NCBI GenBank assembly: GCA_026770585.1
Contig: MU646384.1
Location: 767,603 to 804,094, forward strand
DNA: 36,492 bases
Direction of reading: 5' to 3'
Origin: Baffinella frigidus
Taxonomy: Eukaryota > Cryptophyceae > Cryptomonadales > Baffinellaceae
Shown here: positions 27,910 through 36,492 of the stretch, one piece after another
Numbering within the stretch: the first letter of the stretch is position 1
Layout of the letters: every line of letters begins with the position of its first letter
Translations under genes and position numbers: made by a program
Notes under the pieces: model-generated
What the model was told of the DNA's origin: nothing
The model's input: the letters and a program-made list of their open reading frames with translations, nothing else
Databases searched by the model: none

Positions 27910-29088
27910 ATGGGCACCGGTTGCTCGAACATGAGAAGTGAGGCAGTCCGCCAGCCCTTGGCGAGCCACGGGCACGACCACGTCATACCCCCCTCTCATC
28001 CGGATCGGGAGGGGCGGACGCTTGCCAAAGGCCCCTCCTACCGTTCGCTCAAGAAGCCCACCTTGTCGCAATTTTCTTGCTCGAACAGATCAAGAACAAG
28101 CGGCCAGCGCAGCGTGGAGTCGAGGAGCCGGCGCTTCTCGTCGGAGGTGCACAGTACGATGGTGTGCGATCCAGAAATGGAGAGGTCGATGAGCACCGTG
28201 CACAGCTGGCAGAGGGTGCCGTCCTGGGACGGATCCAGGCAAATTTTGCCCCAACACGCTGTCAGGCCTGCAAAAATTGAGCGCGACGACGTGGAGTGGA
28301 CCCTGCAGGCCACCCTGGATGCGCACGAGTTGCCGCCTCCCGTGCAGCAGCCAGATGGGGACGATGCGCAGCTGGCCCTCAAGAACCAAGTGTTTTTGGA
28401 TGCAACCGATTTGACGAGCCAGACGGGAGCGTCTGTGCGGACCTTTAATACGGAGACAACGCTCTACCACTCGCGCCCGGCGACGGGCACGTTCACCACT
28501 TCGGAGACTGCCCTCAACCACTCTCGCCCTGCCTCGGGCACGCTCAACTTCAACGCTGACCCCACCAGCAAGACGGAAGCTTCGGTTGAGCCCGTGGCCG
28601 TCCTCACCACTCCGACGGCGCAAGCGGCGGTGGCTTCATGCGAAGGTTCAGGCGGCCTTGCGGCGCAAGTTGCCAAATACATTTTCCGTGGGGGGGTCAA
28701 AACCCCTGGAAGCCCCGAAACGCCGGGGTCTCTTGTGACGGAAACGCCCCCCGAAATTCCGCGGAGTGCTTCGTGGCTCAAGATCAACTGGCAAGCGACC
28801 TCCCCCGGGGCGCTTCTGCGCCGATGCGGCAGTGTCATTGTGAAAACCGATCCCAAGGCCCTCGTGCCGCCGCCCACCGACTGCGCCACACAAAGCCAGA
28901 ACCAGAGCTCGCCCGTGTGCGGGTGGGGGGACGGCGACGCGTCTCCCACGTCGCGCGACGGGGCGCTTTGCGCGGGGGGGCTGTCGATGCAGCGGCAAGG
29001 GTCGCTGTGGTTGAGGAGGCGAACGCGGTCGTTGCGCGACACCACTCCGCTGAAGCCGCTTCGGGTCACGCCCGGCGCGGAGGTGTGA
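27910..29088 (+). CDS. Unrecognised 392-residue protein with N-myristoylation/palmitoylation-type start
   Basis: A single uninterrupted ORF from ATG 27910 to TGA 29088. The N-terminus MGTGCSN has Gly2, the small residue expected near position 6 (here Ser6) and Cys5, the pattern of a myristoylated and palmitoylated membrane-attached protein. The rest is Ser/Thr/Pro-rich with an internal near-repeat (TETTLYHSRPATGTF and SETALNHSRPASGTL, about residues 180-215). I recognise no catalytic domain. It is divergent from the DOHH 5' region. A family 1 MITE starts 26 bp after its stop codon, and an AATAAA lies at 29295-29300. Confidence 0.65.
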   Translation: MGTGCSNMRSEAVRQPLASHGHDHVIPPSHPDREGRTLAKGPSYRSLKKPTLSQFSCSNRSRTSGQRSVESRSRRFSSEVHSTMVCDPEMERSMSTVHSWQRVPSWDGSRQILPQHAVRPAKIERDDVEWTLQATLDAHELPPPVQQPDGDDAQLALKNQVFLDATDLTSQTGASVRTFNTETTLYHSRPATGTFTTSETALNHSRPASGTLNFNADPTSKTEASVEPVAVLTTPTAQAAVASCEGSGGLAAQVAKYIFRGGVKTPGSPETPGSLVTETPPEIPRSASWLKINWQATSPGALLRRCGSVIVKTDPKALVPPPTDCATQSQNQSSPVCGWGDGDASPTSRDGALCAGGLSMQRQGSLWLRRRTRSLRDTTPLKPLRVTPGAEV

Positions 29089-29114
29089 GGCGCGGGGGCA
29101 GCCTTGGAAGGAGG

Positions 29115-29246
29115 TACAGGGTGACCTCGCTCAGACGAGCGTGCCTCCCTCTAGCTAGCACCCTACAGGAGGGCTATGCCTAGGGCCCTACGGTGGCTGC
29201 CCCCCCCTAGGGTGGGGTAGTTTCTTAAGAGCGAGGTCCTCCTGTA
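29115..29246. mobile_element. MITE-like foldback element, family 1, copy 3 (diverged)
   Basis: The ends TACAGGGTGACCTCGCTCAG and AAGAGCGAGGTCCTCCTGTA are imperfectly inverted. The centre GGCTATGCCTAGGGCCCTAC is almost the same as in copy 2. It lies just after the 27910 gene and may provide part of its 3' UTR. Confidence 0.78.
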
Positions 29247-29323
29247 GTGTACAGCCGACAGAAATGCTCGCGCGTAAGCAAGGTGTGTGTGCTCAATAAA
29301 TAGATGAACGCATAAGGATTTCT

Positions 29324-29550
29324 GTGGGTATTTAGGCTCTACGGGCACTTAAGGACGCCAAAGTAGATTCGCTTAGGCCTCATACGTAGATTCACTTCAG
29401 AGAGTTGACTGGAAACTCCGGCCCGTCTAAGCGAGAGTTGACTGGAAACTCTGGCCCTCCTAAGGCCTGCTGACTCGTTTCAGTAAACATAACGAAAGAC
29501 AAGAGACTCCGTGTGACATCCTTAAGTGCCCTTAGAGCCTAGATAACCAC
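29324..29550. mobile_element. Inverted-repeat element with internal tandem
   Basis: The ends GTGGGTATTTAGGCTCTACG and its inverted partner AGAGCCTAGATAACCAC, plus GGGCACTTAAGGA/TCCTTAAGTGCCC, form arms of about 32 bp. Inside, GAGAGTTGACTGGAAACTC is repeated twice. One-ended relics of the same sequence occur at 21966-22017. There is no ORF. Confidence 0.72.
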
Positions 29551-29587
29551 AATTGCGTTTATTTTCCTGACCGGGAACGGCCCGGCT

Positions 29588-30175
29588 TCAGATGAGACTG
29601 ATGCCCGCCCAGGCTGGGCTGTCGTCGGCATACCGAAACCCGCCCCGCAGAATGGACCACACCAATCGCGTGTCTTCCTCCTCTTCCGGGGCGCTCCCAG
29701 CATCAGTCCCAGGCCTCTCAGCTCCTACCCCCTCCTGCCCCGCGCCAAACCCTCCACGCAACGTGCGCCCCGCCCCCGGAGAGTGGGCGGGGAAGGGCGC
29801 GGGGGAGGACGGCGGCTGCCGGGGCGAGGACCAGCGCAGAGACGCCACCGTGTCAGCTCTCGCAGGAGCCTTCGTGTCAGACGCGCTCCAGTGCGCCTGT
29901 CGTTGCCCCGCCCCCTCCCCCACCCGCACCGGCGCACCCAGGGGCGTCCCTGCCGCGTCTCGCCGCTGCGTGTCCTCCCCCCCCGCCTCCGCCCCCTCGC
30001 GCACTGCCCAGAACCCGGCGGGAATCCCAGAGGTCGTCGCGGGGCGTTTCGGAGAAGACGGGGCGGGTGCGAGGGGCTGGGTCGGCGAGGCGTGGGGCAT
30101 CGGCCCGAGCGAGAGGAGATCCATGACAGGCAGCACGGCTGCACGCACGCGCTCCGTCTGAAACCTGTCGAGCAT
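29588..30175 (-). CDS. Unrecognised 195-residue ORF
   Basis: ATG 30175 to the stop at 29588. It begins MLDRFQTERVRAAVLPVMDL, has a long Pro/Ala/Gly-rich middle and ends with a more ordered EEEEDTRLVWSILRGGFRYA-type tail. An AATAAA (minus strand) lies at 29558-29563, a fitting distance after the stop, which supports this strand over the overlapping plus-strand ORF. Upstream, the frame reads KRE before the Met, so it could be the last exon of a longer gene. No family is recognised. Confidence 0.5.
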   Translation of the reverse strand: MLDRFQTERVRAAVLPVMDLLSLGPMPHASPTQPLAPAPSSPKRPATTSGIPAGFWAVREGAEAGGEDTQRRDAAGTPLGAPVRVGEGAGQRQAHWSASDTKAPARADTVASLRWSSPRQPPSSPAPFPAHSPGAGRTLRGGFGAGQEGVGAERPGTDAGSAPEEEEDTRLVWSILRGGFRYADDSPAWAGISLI

Positions 30176-30247
30176 TTCGCGCTTAGGGTGCGTGTTACAG
30201 GTGTGGCACGGACACTTGGGCCCATGGGTTGCAGTAGGGGTACCTTA

Positions 30248-30356
30248 CGTATCCCTTAAGTGGCGAGGCGGACAGATTTCGCCGCCAAGAGGTCCTAAGC
30301 AGGTCCTAGGGCCCTACGGTAGGGCTTATGCGCCTACTGGCCACTCAAGGGATACG
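30248..30356. mobile_element. Small inverted-repeat element
   Basis: CGTATCCCTTAAGTGGC and GCCACTCAAGGGATACG are inverted with one mismatch. The centre contains GTCCTAGGGCCCTACGG, as in family 1 elements, which suggests a related core with different ends. Confidence 0.68.
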
Positions 30357-30399
30357 GTGCGTTTAATTTGAGCAAGGTCGGTTTTGTGTTCTTGCACCG

Positions 30400-30540
30400 A
30401 AAAAAATAGGAAACAGTCCGTGGCATGTTTTCGATTTTTCAGATAAACGGGGAACGGTCAGTGGCACGTGAAATTTCAGAAACACAGGGGCAACGGTCAG
30501 TGGCACTTGAAATAAAATTTAGGATAACACAAAAAAACGG
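30400..30540. repeat. Tandem of ACGGTCAGTGGCAC-type units
   Basis: Three degenerate copies of an about 40-bp unit: CAGTCCGTGGCATG, ACGGTCAGTGGCACGTG and ACGGTCAGTGGCACTTG, each followed by A/T-rich sequence. A related copy (GGACGGTGGCACGTTC) lies at about 30799-30815, on the other side of the acidic ORF. Confidence 0.6.
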
Positions 30541-30552
30541 TTGGTACGTTTC

Positions 30553-30735
30553 TTAATCCCCGTCCTCACTGTCCTCGCTGCTCTCGCTGCCCCCCCCCTC
30601 CTCCCCACGCTCGCCCCCCTCCGCCCACTCACGATCAGATCCAGATTCGGCGTCTGTGGCAACCTCACCCTCAGACGGTTCAGGGTTCTCTGCCTCGTCA
30701 GATATCTCGCTCACGGACTCGATTACTTCGGTCAT
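30553..30735 (-). CDS. Small, very acidic protein (60 residues)
   Basis: ATG 30735 to TAA 30553. Asp, Glu, Ser and Gly dominate (MTEVIESVSEISDEAENPEP and EGGGSESSEDSEDGD). It could be a stand-alone protein or the acidic last exon of a gene whose other exons I cannot find. It is flanked on both sides by the GTGGCAC repeats, so duplicated or mobile DNA may have framed it. No function can be given. Confidence 0.4.
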   Translation of the reverse strand: MTEVIESVSEISDEAENPEPSEGEVATDAESGSDREWAEGGERGEEGGGSESSEDSEDGD

Positions 30736-30815
30736 TCTCCGGGAGGGTCAGCCATCTGTGGGCCAAAACATTTTGAACTAAGCCGTTCCTGGGAAAATGG
30801 ACGGTGGCACGTTCT

Positions 30816-31459
30816 TTTTTACTGAGAAACGCAGGGGAAATTGCTGTTGGCAAGTTCTTCAAAATTAGGAACCGCCACCCCTGACAAACGCTTCGTTCTC
30901 CTGTAGCCAGTCCTTATTGACGAAATACCCCTATCCTCTGTAATGTGTGATGTTGAGTTTGAGGTAGGGGTTTTCGGTTGGGTGTTTTGGTACCCGCGAG
31001 GTGCAGGAGCCCCCTCGGAGTACTCGCCCAAGACCATGCACGTGTGCACAGTTGGCACCGCCCCCATGCTCCACCTGCTCACCCCATTCTCGTCTCAGCT
31101 TTCACCACCCGACGAGCGATGGACAATTCTGATGTATCGACATTCTGATGTATCGACACTCTGGCAGGCGACACTGCACACGGCAATGACGCGAGCGACC
31201 AGGGAGGGATGCTGTGGGGAAGCAGGGTCACTGCTAGCCATCGGTGCACCCCGGGTGCGTGACCTGAGCGCGTCGACGCTGACAGAGACCGTGCCGGGGC
31301 CGCGAGTCTTTGGCAGCCTCGAAGCCAGTCGCGGCACGCCGTTTGCCGCAGGAGATGCAGCCCCCCCCCCCCCCTCCTGCGCGGGACGCCGTGCCGACGA
31401 GCGGGAAGTAGGTGACTCGACGGCAAGCGCTGAGTCTAGGAGATTCGCCGCGAGGTGCC
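30816..31459. other. No reliable gene
   Basis: ORFs are open on both strands because of the GC content, and neither shows a family motif. A 16-bp direct repeat, ATTCTGATGTATCGAC, occurs twice in tandem at about 31127-31158. A C-run (CCCCCCCCCCCC) lies at about 31361-31373. Confidence 0.4.
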
Positions 31460-33450
31460 TGGTTTATGGTTTGGGGATGAGGGAAAAGGGGTTAGGGAAT
31501 AGGGGTTAGGGTTTCGGGTTTAGGGTTTCGGGTTGAGGGTTTCGGGTTGAGGGTTTAGGGTTTGGGGTTTGGGGTTTAGGTTTATGGTTGAGGTTTTAGG
31601 TTCCATTCGAGGTTTTAGGGTTGAGGCCTTGAGGTTTAGGTTCGTTCTTTGTTGTGTGTTGTGTGTTGTGTGTTGTGTGTTGTGTGTTGTGTGTTGTGTG
31701 TTGTGTGTTGTGTGTTGTGTGTTGTGTGTTGTTTTGTTGTTCAGGTTTAGGGTTAAGGGTTCGGGGTTTAGGGTTGAGGGTTTGGGGTTTAGGGTTCAGA
31801 GTTCAGGGTCCAAAGTCTGGGTTTTGGAAGTTAGGGTTTAGGGTTTAGGGTTTAGGGTTTAGGGTTTAGGGTTTAGGGTTTAGGGTTTGGGGTTTGGGGT
31901 TTGGGGTTTAGGGTTTAGGGTTTGAGGTTTAGGGTTTAGGGTGTAGGGCTCAGGATTTAGGGTTTAGGTTTTAGATGTTGGGATTGAAGGATAAGAAGGC
32001 TAAGTGTTGAAGGATAAGTGTTGAGGGTTTAGGGTTTAGGGTTTAGGGTTTAGGGTTTAGGGTTTAGGGTTCAGGGTTTAGGGTTTAGGGTTTAGCAAAG
32101 AGGGTTTAGGGATGAGGGTTCAGGGATGAGGCTTGATGGCTAAGGCTTCAGGGTTTGGGGTTTGGACTTTGGGGCTTAGGGTTTATGGTTTTGGGTTTAA
32201 GGGTTAGGGTTCAGGATGTAAGGTTTAGGGTTTAGGGTTTAGGGTTTAGGTTTCAGGGCTCAGGATTGGTGTTTTGGGTTTAGAGGTCAGGGTTCAAGGT
32301 TTAGGGTTCAGGGATTAGGGTTTAGGGTTTAGGGTTTGGGGTTTAGGGTTCAGGGTTTAGGTTTGGAGTTTGGGGTTTGGGGTTTAGGTTCGATGGTTTA
32401 GGTTTAGGGTTTTGGGTTTCGATGCAAGAGCATAGGGAGTATGGTCGCATTGCCTACACACCTGGGGTGTAGGTCTTAGGGTTTAGGGATTCGGTTAGAG
32501 TTTACGATTTGGATACAGGGTTTAGGGTTTACGAATTAGGGTTTAGGGTTTAGATGCACGGACAAAGGGGTCAGGATCGCACCGCCTGCACTCAAGCATT
32601 TAGAATAGTGGGTTTTGGGTTTTGTGTTCTAGGGTTTAGAGTTTAGGGTTTAGGGTTTAGGGTTTAGGGTTTAGGGTTTAGGGTTTAGGGTTTAGGGTTT
32701 AGGGTTTGGGTTTCAGGGTTTCAGGGTTTAGGGTTGAGGTTTAGGGTTTGGGGTTTAGTGCTTAGGTTTAGGGTTAAGGGTTTAGAGTTCAGGGTTTAGG
32801 GTTTAGGGTTTAGGGTTTAAGATTTAGGGTTGAGAGTTCAGGGTTTAGGGTTTAGGGTTTAGGGTTTAGGGTTTAGGGTTTAGGGTGTAGGATTTAGGGT
32901 GCAGGGTCAGGGTTTACGGTGTAGGGTTTAGATGCACGGACAAAGGGGTCAGGGTCGCACCGCCTGCACTCGAGGATTTAGGAGAGTGGGTTTTGGGTTT
33001 TGTGTACTAGGGTTTAGGGTTTCAGGGTTTTGTGTTCTAGGTTTTAGGGTTTCAGGGTTTCAGGGTTTCAGGGTTTAGGGTTTAGGTTTAGGGTTTGGGG
33101 TTTAGTGCTTAGGATTTAGGTTTAGGGCCAAGGGTTTAGAGTTTAGGATGTAGGGTTTAGGGTTTAGGGTTTAGGTTTTAGAGTTTAGGGTTTAGGGTTT
33201 AGGGTTTAGGGTTTAGGATTTAGGATTTAGAGTGTAGGGTTTAGGGTGTAGGGTTTAGGGTTCAGGGTTTAAGGTTTAGGCCGTAGGGTTCAGGGTTTCG
33301 AGTTTAGGGTTCAGGGTTCAGGGTTGATGGTTTAGGATTTAGCATGTAGGGTTTAGGGTTTATATTTTAGGGTTTAGGGTTTGGGGTTTAGGGTTTGGGG
33401 TTTAGGGTTTAGGTCTTTGGGTTTAGGGTTCAGGATTTAGGGTTTAGAGT
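31460..33450. repeat. TTTAGGG array, about 2 kb
   Basis: TTTAGGG heptamers on the plus strand. The longest perfect runs are at about 31838-31890, 32030-32075, 32640-32705 and 32840-32885. Inside are two copies of a non-telomeric phrase, ATGCACGGACAAAGGGGTCA (about 32552 and 32932), each followed by CGCACCGCCTGCACTC, so the array contains a larger duplicated period of about 380 bp. Its right end is continuous with the stop codon of the next gene. Confidence 0.92.
31649..31735. repeat. TTGTGTG microsatellite, about 12 copies
   Basis: Perfect 7-bp units sit inside the degenerate telomere-like array; they share its period but not its sequence. Confidence 0.9.
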
Positions 33451-33921
33451 TTACAGGCGGCGTCTGTCGACTGGACCGTCCTGGAGCGGCCGGAACTTCG
33501 TGTCCAAGTGCTCCCACGCGTGCTCCTCCCCGTCCATCAGAAGCCGCTTGAACTCTGTGTCCATCTCCGACAGGTTCTCGCTCGCCATGAACTTGGAGGA
33601 GGAGCGCAGCTGCGGGGCCATCACGCCCTGCTCGCCCCGCTGGCGCCCCGCCTCTGCCGCTTCAGCTTCTTTGGCGGCTTTTCTCATCTCCCACTGATCT
33701 GCCGCAGCCGCAGCCGCTAGCTTTATCTGTGCCCGCGCTGAGGCGGGCCGCGGAGGGGTGTACTGATCAGATGAACTCTTGTTCAGGCGCGGCGTCGGAG
33801 GGAAGACAGGGGCGGGGAAGCGTTGATGGGACTTGTGTGAGAGATCATCGAGGTGGTCATTGTCGAGAAGGTATTTGCACCTCGCCAGCAGCTCGGCATC
33901 TCTGTTTTCACCTTCCGACAT
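33451..33921 (-). CDS. Unrecognised 156-residue protein, stop codon at the edge of the telomere-like array
   Basis: ATG 33921 opens MSEGENRDAELLARCKYLLD; the frame is also open upstream, so the start may lie earlier. It continues with a Pro-rich linker (RFPAPVFPPTPRLN), an Ala/Lys/Glu-rich probable helix (AAADQWEMRKAAKEAEAAEA) and an ordered-looking end (SEMDTEFKRLLMDGEEHAWE, then HLDTKFRPLQDGPVDRRRL). The codon content looks real, but no family is recognised. The TAA stop runs directly into AACTCTAAACCC. Confidence 0.6.
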   Translation of the reverse strand: MSEGENRDAELLARCKYLLDNDHLDDLSHKSHQRFPAPVFPPTPRLNKSSSDQYTPPRPASARAQIKLAAAAAADQWEMRKAAKEAEAAEAGRQRGEQGVMAPQLRSSSKFMASENLSEMDTEFKRLLMDGEEHAWEHLDTKFRPLQDGPVDRRRL

Positions 33922-34795
33922 CCTTCGCCCTCCCTCCTTTCGGAAGGTCCCCAGCCACAGGAGGACAGGAGACGCCCTGCGAAACGGTGGGTAGAGGAGT
34001 CTCGGGCTCGCGGCGCCGATCCAGTGCTCCAGCTGGTAACGGGTCAGCAGGCGGAGCGGGGACCCAGGGAGCAACGACAACGATCGACCGAGCTGAGCCT
34101 GCCCAGAGGAAAACCTAGAAAACGGCCAGAAATTCAATTTGTGCCATTTCCCCCTGGGAAAGCTTCGAATTCGCACCTTCCCTACTGAAAATGGCTCAAT
34201 TCACAGCCACAATTTGAGTCCACTTCATTATCCTGCCTCACGCTCGAGGAGGGGGGAGCATCGCTCTTGACGAAGACGGGAATCGACGGAGCGCCAGGTC
34301 GCCCACAGTCGACAGGCTTGTATGTTTTGCGCACAAATTGACGGGCCTGAAAGGATCTTGGTGCTGCGGGTGACGGACAGACTTGGCCTGGGCCAAGTAG
34401 AGTCTTCGTTCTCCTCCGGCGAGCAGCCCACGAGTCAGTCGCGAGAGCTGCTCGAGAGAAGGTGGTGGAAAGAGAAAGAGGTTTGGGGGCGCAGCGTGCT
34501 AGAGCGAGCATCTATAGCCCCCACGCCTCTTTTCGTGAGCGCGTCAGCGATGCTAGAGCGTAGCGAGAGATAGCTTGCACTCCTGGGATCTATAGCGATG
34601 CTCGAGTGCAAAGCGAGATAGCTGCATCCTGACGACCTGTCCAGGACCACACACGCCAAAATCGCTGACAAAACCAACCCCTGATCCAGATTCGGCGGTC
34701 TTGCGATTCTGCGGGGGGCCTGGGGAGGGGGATCTGGGTCCAGCGCGTTATTCACTCGGGGGCAGTGACCTGCACGGAGGGCCCTTGCGTGCACG
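33922..34795. other. Upstream region of two divergent genes; weak ORFs
   Basis: A minus-strand ORF at 34182-34511 begins MLALARCAPKPLSLSTTFSR, an Arg/Ser-rich start that could be a mitochondrial leader or a 5' exon of the 33451 gene, but nothing confirms it. GAGCGAG/GCTAGAG phrases with TCTATAGC recur at 34500-34625. No motif-bearing gene is seen. Confidence 0.35.
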
Positions 34796-35958
34796 ATGCT
34801 GTCGAACGATGGCTGGCATTCCAGGGGGAACCGCTCAGCAGGCTGGCTCCTCGTTTTCTCTCTCTGTCCCGTCGCCCTGGTCCTGGCAGGCACGCATCAA
34901 CTGCGGCAAGGCGGCTCTTCTCCTCAGGCCGTGATCCCGGCGTTGGCTGGAACGTTGGCGGCCCCCTTGGCAGGACATCGGTGGACGCGGGTGCCGCATG
35001 CGCTAGAGAGGCTGGGGATACCTGCGGTGGAGTTGCGTCTGAGGGGTGGAAGGGGGAAGGAGGAGGAGACGGAGGCGGAAACAAATGATTCGGATGTGGG
35101 GGGCATGGACACTTCTTCCCTCGAGCGAAGATATCTGGGCGACATGCCCTCTGGAGATGCGGTGATGTCCTCCCTGCCGGAGGAGGCCCTGCGGGACGAC
35201 TACGAGGGGGACAGTGAAGACGCGCTGGCTGGTGCCGAGGTCGGCGGCGAAGACCAGGCCGAGCAATTTCTCAAGGAAAGAGGAGGTCTCGGGGCCGCGG
35301 TTCACGCAGCGAAGGATCAGGCGAGCGCCCTGGGTGCAGCGTGGGAAGGCGTGGTTCCACCGGAGAGCGAGGAGATGGAAGCGGAGGGGCCAGAGGCCGA
35401 GGCCATTCGCGACTTCGAGATGACCGAAGGGCTCAACGCCCCGGCGCCGAGCCAGGACAGCATGTTCGGGGGCGAGTTGCTGGCGGATGAGAACGAGACG
35501 GACTTCCTGGCGAACAGGACAGTGAGCGCGATCGACAGGCTCCTCCTCGACGCGGTTCCCTCCCGCTATCCAATCCCTCCCCCCGAAGTCCACATCCTGC
35601 ACTTACCCCTCCCCCAAGCCTCGGTCGCTTCACTCGCAGCGGTGTTGCATCTCTGTTTGCCGCGTAGCATTTGCCCGGCCTTGGCTCTTGCAGTTTCATA
35701 GCGAGGCGCGGTGCGATGCGGCGAGGCGAGGATTGCCCTGGGATCATGGCCGCTGGGATCGCGGGGTGCTGGGCGAACACGCTGTTTCCGAACAGACGTT
35801 GTGGCGGACGAATGGGTTATTTTTCTGATAGAGTGGATGACAGGCAGAGCAAGGCGACGCCGCGAAGATCCGGATGCTGATTGCCAAGGGCGCGTCCCCG
35901 AACGCCTGCGAGGGCGATGTTGTTGCCCTCTGCGCCATCCACCATGCTGCGCTTGGAG
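34796..35958 (+). CDS. Secreted or organelle-routed ankyrin-repeat protein, 5' part
   Basis: Exons: 34796-35554 and 35850-35958, continuing beyond. ATG 34796 gives a signal peptide whose hydrophobic core is WLLVFSLCPVALVLAG. Next comes a linker with ALERLGIPAVELRLRGGRGK, whose LRLRGG equals the tail of ubiquitin, then a long acidic region (residues about 90-230). The first exon can end at GACGCG/GTTCCC after AIDRLLLDA. The next, after CAGGCAGAG, reads QGDAAKIRMLIAKGASPNAC then EGDVVALCAIHHAAL, a clear ankyrin repeat, phase 0, ending at G/GTGCTG. Without splicing the ORF stops at 35701. Later exons were not resolved and may lie past the window. The function is unknown; ankyrin repeats bind proteins. 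Confidence 0.6.
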
Positions 35959-36039
35959 GTGCTGGCAGAAGGGTTGGAGGGGTGGTGAAGGGTTGGTGGG
36001 ATGGAGGGGTGCTTGCTGGCAGGGTTGTGGGTTTGTGGG

Positions 36040-36240
36040 CGGGAGGGGTTCAGGGTTTGTAGGGTTGTAGAGTTGTGGGGCTGTGGGGCTGTAGGGTTCT
36101 AGGGTTCTAAGGTTCTAGGGTTCTGAGGTTCTAGGGTTCTGGGGTGTAGACTTTTAAAATTTGAGATTTTTAGAGTTTTAGGGTTTTAGGATTCAGCGGT
36201 GTAGAGTTGTAGGGTTTAAGAGGTGCAGGATTTGGGGGTA
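36040..36240. repeat. GGGTTCTA/GGGTTGTA degenerate repeat
   Basis: Short units GGGTTGTAG, GGGCTGTGG and AGGGTTCT in loose tandem, similar in style to the telomere-like arrays but of period 8-9. It lies downstream of the ankyrin exon, probably in an intron. Confidence 0.7.
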
Positions 36241-36469
36241 GAGGGTAGCCGCCAAGGTTGTTTTCGGCTTCGACCAGAAGCCGCTGGAAACGGTTATGAC
36301 CGTCCACCATGTTCCACTGTTCAAACCAGAACCCCCATCCTGCAAAATTTAAGAAGATTCGAAGACGAGGACGTCGGATCCCACCCTTCTCTCTTCGTGA
36401 CTCCCCTTGATCTGTAAAGCCCCCCTTGGTCTAGAAACGAAGAGACGCATTCGAGTCCTGGTCTCATGC

Positions 36470-36492
36470 CCCCCCCCCCCCCCCCCCCCCCC
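36470..36492. other. Poly-C end of the window
   Basis: The sequence ends in an uninterrupted C-run. The preceding 36250-36460 stretch has a short open frame (AAKVVFGFDQKPLETVMTVH) with no recognised match. The C-run may be a real homopolymer or a sequencing or assembly edge artefact. Confidence 0.6.

Noticed and set aside
29592-30161. Plus-strand ORF of 189 residues
   Set aside because: It overlaps the minus-strand ORF, which has a poly(A)-type signal after its stop and a more protein-like tail. It is probably open only because of GC bias.
30943-31509. Plus-strand ORF of 188 residues
   Set aside because: It has no motif, includes the short ATTCTGATGTATCGAC tandem and a C-run, and overlaps an equally open minus-strand ORF.
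31569-31848. ORFs translating to CVLCVVCCVL repeats
   Set aside because: They are translations of the TTGTGTG microsatellite and the telomere-like array.

Overview
The window reads as a piece of nuclear genome from a GC-rich eukaryotic protist. The genes are broken into many short exons with GT-AG introns, two exons are only 24 and 28 nt long, and interstitial repeats of the TTTAGGG (plant/alga type) telomere motif are abundant. Two neighbouring genes start with signal peptides followed at once by a phenylalanine-led stretch, the style of plastid-import leader used by algae with a red-derived secondary plastid. A cryptophyte-like alga would fit, but the species is an inference. There are two assembly gaps (13725-13780 and 25082-25141), and the window ends in a poly-C run.

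Layout. 757-2095 (-): the 5' part of a Cdc1/Ted1/PGAP5 (MPPE1)-type metallophosphoesterase whose 3' exons lie off the left edge. 2382-3293 (+): an unrecognised basic/acidic nuclear-looking protein, divergent from the phosphoesterase. 3451-11843 (-): a complete SLC25 mitochondrial carrier rebuilt from about 12 exons; one of its introns is 4.3 kb and is almost wholly degenerate TTTAGGG repeat, and another holds three foldback elements. 11.9-18.6 kb: no protein gene recognised; it holds a family of repeated, apparently structured units (12.5-15.1 kb) and CCCTAAA-type arrays in the opposite orientation. 18640-21284: two glycolipid-transfer-protein (GLTP) genes, head to head with only 103 bp between their start codons. 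22701-27274 (-): deoxyhypusine hydroxylase (DOHH) in at least eight exons, with telomere-like arrays and a minisatellite in its introns. 27910-29088 (+): a single-exon protein with a lipid-anchor N-terminus. 29588-30735: two unrecognised minus-strand ORFs among small inverted-repeat elements. 31.46-33.45 kb: another large TTTAGGG-type array that abuts the stop codon of a 156-residue ORF (33451-33921, -). 34796 to the right edge (+): a signal-peptide protein leading into an ankyrin repeat.

The genes do not form a pathway. Recognised roles are lipid handling (GLTP pair, GPI-anchor remodelling phosphoesterase), eIF5A hypusination (DOHH) and mitochondrial solute transport. Exon models come from matching family motifs and from checking that the phase of each splice junction agrees; they have not been tested with transcripts.
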